Source: Paracoccus onchidii
GTDB taxonomy: Bacteria > Pseudomonadota > Alphaproteobacteria > Rhodobacterales > Rhodobacteraceae
NCBI RefSeq assembly: GCF_028294535.1
Contig: NZ_JAQBIE010000009.1
Span: forward strand, 62,001 to 126,000
Length of the DNA: 64,000 nucleotides
Direction: 5' to 3'
Shown here in pieces: positions 9,102-18,004 of this stretch. The position numbers and the translations under genes are program-made. How positions within the stretch are numbered: the first letter of the stretch is position 1; the number at the start of each line of letters is the position of its first letter. The notes below the pieces were generated by a model. It was not told the origin of the DNA, made no database searches, and saw only the letters and a program-made list of their open reading frames with translations.

Positions 9102-10145
9102 ATGACCGAAAGCATCACACTTCGCCGCCCTGACGACTGGCATCTGCATCTGCGCGATGGCGCGATGCTGTCAGCCGTGGCCCCGCACTCTGCCGGCTTT
9201 GGCCGCGCCATCATCATGCCCAACCTCGTGCCGCCGGTGGTAACGGGCGCACAGGCAGCCGCCTATCGCGACCGCATTCTGGCCGCCCTGCCCGAAGGCG
9301 CAGCACTGCAACCGCAGATGACGCTTTATCTCACCGATGGCACCGATCCCGCCGATGTGGTCGCCGCCCATCGTGACGGCATCATCCGCGCGGTCAAGCT
9401 GTATCCCGCGGGCGCGACCACCAATTCCGCCAGCGGCGTCACCGATTTCGACCGCGTGCGTCCTGTGTTGGAGGCCATGGCCGAAGCCGGCATTCCGATG
9501 TGCGTGCACGGCGAAGTTACCGATCCCGAGGTGGATATCTTCGACCGCGAGGCCGTGTTCATCGACCGGGTGCTGGACCCGATCCGCCGTGCGACGCCCG
9601 GTCTGCGCGTGGTGATGGAACATATCACCACCTCGGACGGGGTCGCCTATGCGCGTTCGGGCGGGGATGATCTGGGCGCGACGATCACGACGCATCACCT
9701 GGTCATCAACCGCAACGCCATTCTGGCGGGCGGTATCCGGCCCCATTATTACTGTCTGCCGGTTGCCAAGCGCGAATCCCACCGTCTTGCGCTGCGCGAC
9801 GCCGCGACCAGCGGCGAGGCCCGGTTCTTTCTGGGCACCGACAGCGCGCCCCATACCGATGCGGCGAAACTTCAGCCCTGTGGCTGCGCGGGCTGCTATA
9901 CGGCCCCCAACACCATGTCGATCCTGGCCCATGTCTTTGCCGAGGACGGCGCACTGGACCGGCTGGAAGCCTTTACCAGCCTCAATGGCGCGGCCTTTTA
10001 CGGCCTGCCCCCGAACGAGGATCGCATCCGTCTGGTCCGCCGCGATCATCCGGCCAGCTATCCGGCGACAATCACCGCCGGGGATGAAACGGTGACACTC
10101 TTTGACGCGGGTTTCCCGCTCTACTGGCATCTGGAGGACGCATGA
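9102..10145 (+). CDS. pyrC: Dihydroorotase
   Basis: PyrC closes carbamoyl-aspartate to dihydroorotate, the third step of pyrimidine synthesis. The 347-residue protein belongs to the shorter homodimeric (type II) class like that of E. coli. Zinc-site elements are visible: HLHLRDG near residues 14-20, the lysine that becomes carboxylated in AVKLYPAG near 98, CVHGE near 134, EHITT near 174 and the aspartate in LGTDSAPH near 245. The start is well placed after AGAGG. The last codons overlap pyrE by 4 nt (ATGA), so the two are translationally coupled. Confidence 0.97.
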   Translation: MTESITLRRPDDWHLHLRDGAMLSAVAPHSAGFGRAIIMPNLVPPVVTGAQAAAYRDRILAALPEGAALQPQMTLYLTDGTDPADVVAAHRDGIIRAVKLYPAGATTNSASGVTDFDRVRPVLEAMAEAGIPMCVHGEVTDPEVDIFDREAVFIDRVLDPIRRATPGLRVVMEHITTSDGVAYARSGGDDLGATITTHHLVINRNAILAGGIRPHYYCLPVAKRESHRLALRDAATSGEARFFLGTDSAPHTDAAKLQPCGCAGCYTAPNTMSILAHVFAEDGALDRLEAFTSLNGAAFYGLPPNEDRIRLVRRDHPASYPATITAGDETVTLFDAGFPLYWHLEDA

Positions 10146-10813
10146 GCCTGCCCTATCCCACGCGCGAGGAAATCGCCCGACTGACCGCCCGTATGCTGCT
10201 GGAAATCAAGGCAGTCGATTTCAACGCGGAACAGCCCTTCACCTATGCTTCGGGGCTGAAGGGTCCGACCTATGTCGATTGCCGCCGGATCATCAGTTTT
10301 CCGCGCGTGCGCCAGACCCTCATGGATTTTCTGGCTGCGACCGTCATGCGCGATGCGGGTTTCGAAGCGTTCGACAATGTTGCAGGCGGTGAAACCGCAG
10401 GCATCCCCTTTGCCGCGATGGTGGCCGAACGCCTGTCCCTACCGATGACCTATGTGCGCAAGAAGCCAAAGGGTTATGGCCGCAACGCCCGTATCGAAGG
10501 CGCCATGAGCGAAGGCCAGCGCGTTCTTCTGGTCGAAGATCTGACAACTGATGGCGGCAGCAAGCTGTCCTTCGTCGACGCGATCCGGGAAACCGGCGCA
10601 AGCTGTGCCCATACCGCCGTGATCTTCTATTACGGCATCTTCCCCGAAACGACGCAGCGCCTTGCCGATCACGGTGTCCAGCTGCATCATCTGTGCACTT
10701 GGTGGGATGTTCTGGAAGAGGCCCGCGCCCAACAGGCATTCGATCAGAAAACGCTGGACGAGGTGCGTGTTTTCCTGACCGATCCTCGCGCGTGGCAGGC
10801 AGCAAACAGCTGA
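10142..10813 (+). CDS. pyrE: Orotate phosphoribosyltransferase
   Basis: PyrE joins orotate to PRPP to make orotidine 5'-phosphate, two steps after PyrC (dihydroorotate dehydrogenase lies between). The 223-residue protein carries the PRPP-binding signature [14 protein letters not shown] near residues 129-142, and an [15 protein letters not shown] segment just before it that matches the flexible catalytic loop. Length is normal for the family. It overlaps pyrC by 4 nt, so the genes form a two-gene pyrimidine operon. dnaB starts 80 nt downstream and may be read from the same transcript. Confidence 0.97.
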   Translation: MSLPYPTREEIARLTARMLLEIKAVDFNAEQPFTYASGLKGPTYVDCRRIISFPRVRQTLMDFLAATVMRDAGFEAFDNVAGGETAGIPFAAMVAERLSLPMTYVRKKPKGYGRNARIEGAMSEGQRVLLVEDLTTDGGSKLSFVDAIRETGASCAHTAVIFYYGIFPETTQRLADHGVQLHHLCTWWDVLEEARAQQAFDQKTLDEVRVFLTDPRAWQAANS

Positions 10814-10893
10814 AACCGGGCATATCCAGATGGCCCAAAGCCGCGTGATGTGACATAAACACCGAACAACAAGAATCGGCGGGGGCGCATCAC

Positions 10894-12381
10894 ATGAGCG
10901 GGTTGAGGGTCATCATTCCGGGGCAGGAAACCGACGGCGAAGACAAGACCGCGATCCCCTATTCCATCGAGGCCGAACAGCAATTGCTGGGTGCCTTGCT
11001 GACGAATAACGACGTTTTCGACCGCGTAAGCCAGGTGATCAAGCCCGACCATTTCTATCACCCGGTGCATGCACGCATCTATGAAATCTGCGCCGAACGC
11101 ATTCGCAAGAATGCGTTGGCAAGCCCCGTCACGATCAAGGCCTTTCTCGAAAATGACGATGGCCTCAAGGAATTGGGCGGCGCGCCTTATCTGGCGCGGC
11201 TGGCTGCCTCGGCGATCTCTGCCTATGCCGCACGCGACTATGCACAGATGATCCGCGAATTTGCCCTGCGCCGCGAACTTATCGGTCTGGGCCAGAACAT
11301 CTCGGCGCGCGCATCCAATGTCGAGGTGGATGATGATGCCGAAGAACAGATCAAGGCCGCGGAACAGACGCTTTACAAGCTGGGGGAACAGGGCGTCGCC
11401 GAGCGCGGGTTCCAAAGTTTCCTGAAAGCAGTCACCGGCGCAGTGCAGGCCGCAAACGCCGCCTATCAGCGCGACGGCAAGCTGTCGGGCATCTCGACCG
11501 GGTTGATCGATCTGGACGGCAAGATGGGCGGTCTGAACAATTCGGACCTGATCATTCTGGCCGGTCGCCCCTCGATGGGGAAAACCTCGCTGGCCACCAA
11601 TATCGCCTTCAATATCGCCAAGGCACACAAGACCGGTGAACGGGCCGACGGCACGCATGGCACAATCGAAGGCGGCGTGGTCGGCTTTTTCAGCCTCGAG
11701 ATGTCGGCCGAACAGCTGGCCGCCCGGATCCTGTCCGAGGCCGCCGAGGTTCCCAGCGAACGCATCCGTTCGGGCAATATGGACGAGGGCGAATTCCGCC
11801 GCTTTGTCGAGGCCGCGCATGCGCTGCAGAACTGCCCGCTTTATATCGACGACACCCCCGCCCTGCCGATCAACCAGCTGGCCGCCCGCGCACGCAAGCT
11901 GAAGCGAACGCATGGGCTGGACGTGCTGATGGTCGACTATCTTCAGCTGCTCAAGGCCGCCAGCGCCAAGGACAGCCGCGTGAACGAAGTCAGCGAGATC
12001 ACGCAGGGCCTGAAGGCCATCGCCAAGGAACTGAACATCCCGGTCATCGCCCTGTCGCAGCTGTCGCGTCAGGTCGAAAACCGCGAAGACAAGCGCCCGC
12101 AACTGTCGGACCTGCGCGAATCCGGCAGTATCGAACAGGACGCCGATATCGTGATGTTCGTCTTCCGCGAGGAATATTACCGCGAACGCGAAAAGCCATC
12201 GGACGCGGATCTTGATGCCATGGCCAAGTGGCAGCAGATCATGGAACAGGTCCATGGCAAGGCCGAGGTCATTCTGGGCAAGCAACGTCACGGCCCGATC
12301 GGCACGGTCGAGCTTGCCTTCGAAGGTCAGTTCACGCGCTTCGGGAATCTTGCCAAGGACCGACAGTCGCAATGGGACTGA
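10894..12381 (+). CDS. dnaB: Replicative DNA helicase DnaB
   Basis: DnaB is the hexameric 5'-3' helicase that unwinds the replication fork. The 495-residue protein has the N-terminal DnaB fold (PYSIEAEQQLLGALL near residue 20) and a RecA-like C-terminal motor. The Walker A motif is GRPSMGKTS near residues 224-232 and the Walker B region VDYLQLL near 347. SQLSRQVENR and DLRESGSIEQDAD follow, as expected for helicase motifs H3 and H4. No intein or unusual insertion is seen. The pyrC-pyrE-dnaB order is conserved in related bacteria. Confidence 0.97.
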   Translation: MSGLRVIIPGQETDGEDKTAIPYSIEAEQQLLGALLTNNDVFDRVSQVIKPDHFYHPVHARIYEICAERIRKNALASPVTIKAFLENDDGLKELGGAPYLARLAASAISAYAARDYAQMIREFALRRELIGLGQNISARASNVEVDDDAEEQIKAAEQTLYKLGEQGVAERGFQSFLKAVTGAVQAANAAYQRDGKLSGISTGLIDLDGKMGGLNNSDLIILAGRPSMGKTSLATNIAFNIAKAHKTGERADGTHGTIEGGVVGFFSLEMSAEQLAARILSEAAEVPSERIRSGNMDEGEFRRFVEAAHALQNCPLYIDDTPALPINQLAARARKLKRTHGLDVLMVDYLQLLKAASAKDSRVNEVSEITQGLKAIAKELNIPVIALSQLSRQVENREDKRPQLSDLRESGSIEQDADIVMFVFREEYYREREKPSDADLDAMAKWQQIMEQVHGKAEVILGKQRHGPIGTVELAFEGQFTRFGNLAKDRQSQWD

Positions 12382-12412
12382 TGGCGATCAACATGGGCTG
12401 CATTTACCGTCC

Positions 12413-13609
12413 ATGAGCACCGAACGAACGCCGCCCCACCCCGTGACGCTGGTCGCGCTTTCTGGTGTTGCGGCCTTGTCCATGAATGTCTTTCTGCCGT
12501 CTCTGCCCGGCATGGCACGCGATTTCGGCGTCGACTACGCCGTAATGCAATTGTCGGTTTCGGCCTATATCGGCGCAAGCGCGCTGTTGCAGTTGCTTGG
12601 CGGCCCCGTCAGCGACCGGTTCGGACGCAGGCCGGTTGCATTGTTCGGCCTGACGCTGTTCCTGTTGGCAACCATCGGCACATTGCTGGCCCCAAATGCC
12701 GCCAGTTTCCTGTTCTTTCGTCTGGTTCAGGCGATCATATCGGTCTGCATGCTGCTGTCTCGGGCAACCGTGCGCGACATGTTCGAGGGCGACAAGGCCG
12801 CTTCGATGATCGGTTATGTCACCATGGGCATGGCAGTCGTGCCGATGATCGCGCCCGTTATCGGCGGCATTCTGGACGAAGCCTTTGGATGGCGGGCCAA
12901 TTTCGCGACGATGGGCGTGCTGGCGCTGATCGTCCTGATCGTGACATGGCGTGACATGGGCGAGACCGTTCGCGGCGGAGGCGTGCCCATGCGCCAACAA
13001 ATCGCCAATTATCCCATCCTCGCGCGATCACATCGTTTCTGGGGTTATTGCCTGTCGGCCACGTTGGCCTCGGGGTGTTTCTTTGCCTATCTGGGCGGGG
13101 CGCCCTTTGTCGGCGAACAGGTCTTTGACCTGACCCCCGCACAAGTCGGTTATTTCTTTGCGGCCCCTTCGATCGGCTATCTGACCGGCAATTTCCTTTC
13201 AGGCCGCTACACGGCCCAGGTGGGGCTGAACCGCATGGTCCTGATCGGTGCGTTGATCTGCCTGACCGCACTTGGCCTGTCCCTGCTGACAACACTTGCC
13301 GGGGTTGTGAATCCGGTCATCTTCTTTGGAGCCATCGGCTTCATGGGACTGGGGAATGGCCTGGTCATGCCGAACACGAATGCCGGCATGATGAATGTGC
13401 GTCCCGAACTTGCAGGCACCGCCAGCGGCTTGGGCGGCGCCTTGGCCGTCGCCGGTGGCGCGGCATTATCGGCAATTGCCGGCGCCCTGCTTGAGCCCGG
13501 CTCGGGGGCGACCCCTTTGCTGGTGATCATGTGCGGCTCGGCGCTGGGATCGTTGATCGCAATCCTCTGGGTGTTGCGCCGGGAACGGCAATTGGCCCGA
13601 GTCGGCTGA
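12413..13609 (+). CDS. MFS transporter of the Bcr/CflA drug-resistance type
   Basis: The 398-residue protein is an inner-membrane major facilitator with about 12 helices. It probably exports small toxic compounds by proton antiport. It has the Bcr/CflA opening (SMNVFLPSLPGMARDFGVD near residue 22) and the MFS motif A in GGPVSDRFGRRPV near 64-76. The ATG at 12413 lies 31 nt after dnaB and has no clear ribosome binding site, so the start is less certain than the frame. The substrate cannot be inferred. A regulator gene follows in the same direction. Confidence 0.9.
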   Translation: MSTERTPPHPVTLVALSGVAALSMNVFLPSLPGMARDFGVDYAVMQLSVSAYIGASALLQLLGGPVSDRFGRRPVALFGLTLFLLATIGTLLAPNAASFLFFRLVQAIISVCMLLSRATVRDMFEGDKAASMIGYVTMGMAVVPMIAPVIGGILDEAFGWRANFATMGVLALIVLIVTWRDMGETVRGGGVPMRQQIANYPILARSHRFWGYCLSATLASGCFFAYLGGAPFVGEQVFDLTPAQVGYFFAAPSIGYLTGNFLSGRYTAQVGLNRMVLIGALICLTALGLSLLTTLAGVVNPVIFFGAIGFMGLGNGLVMPNTNAGMMNVRPELAGTASGLGGALAVAGGAALSAIAGALLEPGSGATPLLVIMCGSALGSLIAILWVLRRERQLARVG

Positions 13610-13731
13610 ACAACGCTGGCACGAACCTTATCTTAAACATTGCATGTCACCTTGATGGCATGAAGCTGCCCTGCCCCACCCCGCCGCCACAGGATCCGAC
13701 TGCGATGTTTCCCGTCATGGGACTTGCCGGA

Positions 13732-13767
13732 CCGGTTTTGCAAAGGCTACAGCCGGTTTTGCAAAGG
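13732..13767. promoter_or_regulatory. Two direct 15-bp repeats with TTTGCAAA cores: candidate ScfR operator
   Basis: The sequence CCGGTTTTGCAAAGG occurs at 13732-13746 and again at 13753-13767, 21 bp apart, which is two helical turns. Each copy contains the palindrome TTTGCAAA. ScfR-family regulators (RamB in corynebacteria, PccR in Rhodobacter) are known to bind TTTGCAAA-type sites, and the next gene encodes such a regulator. The second copy ends 12 bp before the ATG at 13780 and touches the ribosome binding region, so self-repression is likely. Confidence 0.65.
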
Positions 13768-13779
13768 ACGGAGGCAAGG

Positions 13780-15177
13780 ATGGCGACCCAAAAGATCTAT
13801 GCCGGCACGGCGCTGCGTGAAACACGCGCCAGAGGCGGCCTGACCCAAAAGCGTTTTGCCGAACGGCTGGGCGTGTCATTGCCATATCTGTCGCAGATGG
13901 AAAACAATCACCGCCCGATCTCCGCCGGGGTCCTGTTGCGACTTGCGCAGGAATTCGGGGTCGATCTGACCACGCTGGCGGCCGGCGATGCGGAACGCAT
14001 GGTCATCGATATGCAAGAGGCCCTGGCCGACCCGTTATTTGACACGACACCACCACTTGCCGATCTGCGCCTGGCAGCCACGAACGCACCGGTTCTGGCG
14101 CGCGCCTTCCTTGATCTGTATCGTGCGCATCGACAAGGCCAGGAACGGCTGGCCGCGCTGGACGAAGCCATCGGCGCCGCCGGGCAGAACGCATTGTCCA
14201 CACCTTGGGAAGAAGTGCGCGATTTCTTCCATTATTGCGACAATTACATCGATGCCGTCGACCGTGCCGCCGAACGGTTTGCCTGCCCTTCGGGCCAACG
14301 CATCGATTTGTGGAACGCGGCGGTCTCGGCCCTGGCGCAGAACGGGATCACTGTCTCGCGCGTCGAATTGCCTGCAAACGCCGTGTTCCGTCGCGAAGGA
14401 AGCACGATTGCCATGAACGCGGCCGCGGAATCCCCGACACGCCTGTTCCAGCTTTTGCATCTGGTCGCGCTGGAACGTCAGTCGGACCTGCTGGAAGCAA
14501 CCCTGGATCTGGCGCGGTTCAGAAATCCGACCGCACGCGAAATCGCAAGGCTTGGCCTGGCCAATTACTTTGCCGGCGCCGCCTTGATGCCCTATCGGGC
14601 ATTTCTGTCGGCGGCGCAAAGCGAACGTCACGATCTGGAACGCCTGTCCCATTTGTTCGGCGCGTCGCTGGAACAAGTCGCGCACCGTCTGTCGACCCTG
14701 CAGCGTCCGGGCGCGAAAGGGGTGCCGTTTTTCTTCGTTCGGGTCGATCAGGCCGGCACGATCACCAAGCGCCATTCGGCAACCCGTTTGCAATTCGCAC
14801 GCTTTGGCGGCGCCTGCCCTCTCTGGAACGTTCATCGCGCCTTTGAACAGCCCGGTCGCTTCCTGCGTCAACTGGCCGAAACCCCGGATGGCGTCCGCTA
14901 TCTGCTGTTGTCGCGCGACGTGTCCAAACATGCGGGCGCCTTCAACGCCCCGGTCCGCAGATTTGCGATTGGTCTGGGCTGCGAGATCGCCCACGCAAAC
15001 GGGATGGTCTATGCCGACGGACTGGATCTTGGCCAGCCACAAGCATTCGAACCCATTGGCATATCCTGCCGAATCTGCCCGCGACCCGATTGCCACCAGC
15101 GCTCGGTGCCCCCGATCGACCGCCCGCTACATATTCCCGCCGACCGGAATGGACCGCTGCCTTATGAGATCACATGA
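13780..15177 (+). CDS. XRE-type short-chain fatty acyl-CoA regulator (ScfR family)
   Basis: This 465-residue cytoplasmic regulator belongs to the group that includes RamB, PccR and MccR, whose members sense acyl-CoA and control propionate, acetate or related pathways. It has an N-terminal XRE helix-turn-helix (residues about 8-62, with GLTQKRFAERLGVSLPYLSQ). The middle is an IrrE/ImmA-like domain without an HExxH zinc-protease motif. The C-terminal ligand domain ends with the cysteine cluster CRICPRPDC near residues 430-438. I chose ATG 13780 because GGACGGAGG lies just upstream and the HTH begins at once. A longer reading from 13531 would run back into the MFS gene. Target candidates are its own promoter and mmsA. 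Confidence 0.88.
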   Translation: MATQKIYAGTALRETRARGGLTQKRFAERLGVSLPYLSQMENNHRPISAGVLLRLAQEFGVDLTTLAAGDAERMVIDMQEALADPLFDTTPPLADLRLAATNAPVLARAFLDLYRAHRQGQERLAALDEAIGAAGQNALSTPWEEVRDFFHYCDNYIDAVDRAAERFACPSGQRIDLWNAAVSALAQNGITVSRVELPANAVFRREGSTIAMNAAAESPTRLFQLLHLVALERQSDLLEATLDLARFRNPTAREIARLGLANYFAGAALMPYRAFLSAAQSERHDLERLSHLFGASLEQVAHRLSTLQRPGAKGVPFFFVRVDQAGTITKRHSATRLQFARFGGACPLWNVHRAFEQPGRFLRQLAETPDGVRYLLLSRDVSKHAGAFNAPVRRFAIGLGCEIAHANGMVYADGLDLGQPQAFEPIGISCRICPRPDCHQRSVPPIDRPLHIPADRNGPLPYEIT

Positions 15178-15358
15178 CAATCGTGCAAATGGATCAGAGT
15201 TTTCGGCGGAATTTCGCCGTAAAAGGCGTGTATCCGCCCATCTGACCACCATCAGGCGTCAGATATGTTGCCAAGAAGGCACAGCTCTTGTTTACCCCGA
15301 TGGGAATGGAACCAGAGTGCCCCGGATCAACCAGGGGTATGCCGCCGGGGGACATATC

Positions 15359-16669
15359 TTGTCGCTGAACTTCGTGAATCGCCTAAATAGCTCGTTGGAA
15401 CGCATATTGCCGGAACAGCGCCTTTTCCTGCGCTCGGACGATGCGACGCGTTTCGTCAGGCTGCGGCCGCTGACCCAGCTGGTCGGAATCGGCGGTGCGA
15501 CGGCGATGTTCGGCTGGATGCTGGTGGCAAGTTCGATCCTGGTGATCGACACGATCAGTTCAGGGTCGGATCGCGACCGCGTTCTGCGCGCCCAGGGGGC
15601 CTTTGAAGAACGGCTCAATGAATTGTCGGCAGAACGTGACGCCCGCGCCGCCGAGGCCATCGCCGCGCAAAAACGCTTTACCGTTGCCTTGGATCAGGTT
15701 TCCGAAATGCAGTCCAAGCTGCTTGCCTCGGAAGAGCGTCGCCGTGAACTGGAAACCGGTCTGAACGTCGTTCAGTCGACCCTGCGCGACGCGATCAACG
15801 AACGCGATGACGCACAACGCATCGTCGCCGAGGCGGAGGCCACCGAAACCGGTGCCCCACGCGTCGAAAGCGCCGACGAATTGTCGGTGACGCTTGATGT
15901 TTTGACCGAAGAGCTGCGTTCCGCAGCCGCTGCGCGCGCCGACGCGATCGAACAGGCGGAAACCGCGCGCTCGACCGTGGCGGACCTGGAGGTCGAACGC
16001 GAAGAGATCATTGCCCGCAACGACGAAATCCTGAGCCAACTGGAAAGCGCCGTGACCGTGTCGGTCAAGCCGCTGGACGAGGTGTTCCGTTCGGTCGGAA
16101 TGAACCCCGATGACATTCTCAGCACGATTCGCAGCGGATTTTCAGGTCAGGGCGGTCCGCTGACCCCACTGTCGCAGTCGACCCGTGGTGATGCCGCGCT
16201 GTCCAAGGGCGAAACCAAGGCGAATCAGATCATCGTCACGCTTGACCAGATGAACACCTATCGCATCGCGATCGAGAAACTTCCGCTGGCCATGCCGGTG
16301 AAATCCGCGTTCCGTTATACGTCGGGCTTTGGCCGCCGCTGGGGCCGGATGCATGAAGGCATCGATATGGCCGGCCCGGTTGGCACGCCCATCTATGCAA
16401 CAGGCGACGGTGTCGTGATCTTTGCGGGCCGTCAAAGCGGTTATGGGAACCTGATCAAGATCCAGCACGAGCTGGGCGTCGAAACCCGCTTTGGCCATCT
16501 GTCGCGAATCCGCGTCAAGAAAGGTCAAAGGGTGTCGCAAGGCGAACTGATCGGTGATATGGGAAATACTGGACGCTCGACCGGTTCGCATCTGCATTAC
16601 GAGGTGCGGATGAAAGGTCGCGCCGTAGACCCGATGACCTTCATCAAGGCAGCAAGCAATGTTTTCTAA
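15359..16669 (+). CDS. Membrane-anchored M23 (LytM) peptidoglycan endopeptidase
   Basis: The protein probably cuts peptide cross-links in the periplasm. From the TTG at 15359 (preceded by GGGGGA at 7 nt) it is 436 residues. It has a short cytoplasmic N-terminus, one membrane helix (about 41-64), a long periplasmic coiled coil (about 75-220) and a C-terminal M23 domain (about 330-427). The zinc motifs are intact: HEGID near 333 and HLH near 411, so it should be active. Other starts, such as an in-frame GTG a few codons later, remain possible. Its end overlaps the bactofilin gene by 11 nt, matching known bactofilin-endopeptidase pairs that shape the cell wall. Confidence 0.85.
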   Translation: MSLNFVNRLNSSLERILPEQRLFLRSDDATRFVRLRPLTQLVGIGGATAMFGWMLVASSILVIDTISSGSDRDRVLRAQGAFEERLNELSAERDARAAEAIAAQKRFTVALDQVSEMQSKLLASEERRRELETGLNVVQSTLRDAINERDDAQRIVAEAEATETGAPRVESADELSVTLDVLTEELRSAAAARADAIEQAETARSTVADLEVEREEIIARNDEILSQLESAVTVSVKPLDEVFRSVGMNPDDILSTIRSGFSGQGGPLTPLSQSTRGDAALSKGETKANQIIVTLDQMNTYRIAIEKLPLAMPVKSAFRYTSGFGRRWGRMHEGIDMAGPVGTPIYATGDGVVIFAGRQSGYGNLIKIQHELGVETRFGHLSRIRVKKGQRVSQGELIGDMGNTGRSTGSHLHYEVRMKGRAVDPMTFIKAASNVF

Positions 16670-17153
16670 GACCCGCGTGACAGAGACCCGCTCACAACAA
16701 TCCGCAACCCCTGCCCCCGAAGAAGCCGCGCCTTCTTCCTCGCCCACGTCCGAACGTGCACCCGAAACACCGGTTTCGACACCGCGTCAGCGCACCTCGC
16801 CTTCGGTTCTGTCGGCAGATTTGAAAGTCAGCGGAAACATCAGCACCGACGGTGATATCCAGATCGAGGGTAATGTCGAAGGCGATATCCGTGCTCACCA
16901 GTTGGTGATCGGCGAGAGCGCAACCATCAAGGGTGAGATAGTCGGCGATGATGTCGTGGTCAATGGCCGTGTGATCGGGCGCGTTCGTGGCTTGAAAGTT
17001 CGCCTGACCGCCACGGCCCGTGTCGAAGGCGACATCATCCACAAGACAATCGCGATCGAATCCGGCGCGCATTTCGAAGGCTCGGTCCAGCGTCAGGACG
17101 ATCCTCTCGCCAGTGGCGGCACGAAAAAGCTGGCGCCTCCGGCGGCAAGCTAA
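16659..17153 (+). CDS. Bactofilin (polymer-forming cytoskeletal protein)
   Basis: Bactofilins polymerise without nucleotide into filaments at the membrane and recruit wall enzymes. The 164-residue product has a disordered Pro/Ser/Thr-rich N-terminal tail (about 1-50). The beta-helical core (about 53-147) shows the usual repeated pattern of short turns with V, I and G (SGNISTDGDIQIEGNVEGDI). A short tail follows. Its start codon lies inside the end of the M23 gene, so translation is coupled and the two products probably act together. A terminator-like hairpin follows at 17179. Confidence 0.93.
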   Translation: MFSKTRVTETRSQQSATPAPEEAAPSSSPTSERAPETPVSTPRQRTSPSVLSADLKVSGNISTDGDIQIEGNVEGDIRAHQLVIGESATIKGEIVGDDVVVNGRVIGRVRGLKVRLTATARVEGDIIHKTIAIESGAHFEGSVQRQDDPLASGGTKKLAPPAAS

Positions 17154-17178
17154 GCACTGCACGGATCATGTCAGCTCG

Positions 17179-17201
17179 ACGGCCCGCAAATCGCGGGCCG
17201 T
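17179..17201 (+). terminator. Probable terminator of the M23-bactofilin operon
   Basis: Arms ACGGCCCGC (17179-17187) and GCGGGCCGT (17193-17201) form a 9-bp stem with a 5-nt loop, followed by TCGCGTTTC. It lies 25 nt after the bactofilin stop and before the chosen SDR start. Confidence 0.6.
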
Positions 17202-17281
17202 TCGCGTTTCAGCACGCGGGAAATGGGCTTGGCAAACAGCCTGTCCGCATGCAGAACATGTCTGACGCAAAGGAACTGCTC

Positions 17282-18004
17282 ATGACATCTGCACGCAACA
17301 TCCTGATAACCGGCGCCGGCAGTGGAATCGGACGTGTCACCGCGCGGCTGTTTCTTGATCATGGCTGGCAGGTCGGGCTGATGGGCCGCCGCCACGAGGC
17401 ATTGCTGGACACCGCCGGATCCGCCGATGCGCTGATCCTGCCCTGCGATGTCACTGACGAAGCCGCCGTGGATGATGCGTTCGAGAAGGCAGCATCGGCC
17501 TGGGGGCGCGTTGACGCGCTGTTCAACAATGCCGGGCGCGCCGCCAAACCCACGGCACCGGACCTTTTGTCGGTTTCCGAATTTCGCGACGTCATCAATG
17601 TGAATGTCACCGGCATGTTCATCTGTGCCCGGGCAGCGTTTCGCCAGATGCGCAGCCAATCCCCTCAGGGTGGGCGCATCATCAACAATGGTTCCATTTC
17701 GGCACATGTCCCGCGCACCGGATCAATTGCATACACGACCTCGAAACACGCCGTAACCGGCATGACACGCAGTCTTTCGCTGGATGGCCGCGATTTCGGG
17801 ATCGCCTGCGGGCAGATCGATATCGGCAATGCCTCGACCAAGCTATTGTCGGACGTGAATCGACCCGGGATCGAGGCCGAACCCACGATGGATGCCTCGG
17901 TCGTCGCAGACACAGTGATGCAGATGGCATCTTTGCCAGAGGGTGCGAATATGCAATTCGTCACCGTCATGGCCACCAACATGCCATATATCGGGCGCGG
18001 TTAG
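17282..18004 (+). CDS. Short-chain dehydrogenase/reductase (SDR)
   Basis: The 240-residue protein is a classical SDR that uses NAD(H) or NADP(H) on an unknown alcohol or ketone. The cofactor motif TGAGSGIG is at residues 10-17, NNAG near 87, a serine in NGSISAHVP near 137, and the catalytic YTTSK near 151-155. I chose ATG 17282 because AAGGAA lies 8 nt upstream and the Rossmann strand begins at once. An in-frame ATG at 17258 is possible. The stop codon overlaps the stop of the convergent DUF2189 gene by two bases. Confidence 0.9.
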   Translation: MTSARNILITGAGSGIGRVTARLFLDHGWQVGLMGRRHEALLDTAGSADALILPCDVTDEAAVDDAFEKAASAWGRVDALFNNAGRAAKPTAPDLLSVSEFRDVINVNVTGMFICARAAFRQMRSQSPQGGRIINNGSISAHVPRTGSIAYTTSKHAVTGMTRSLSLDGRDFGIACGQIDIGNASTKLLSDVNRPGIEAEPTMDASVVADTVMQMASLPEGANMQFVTVMATNMPYIGRG

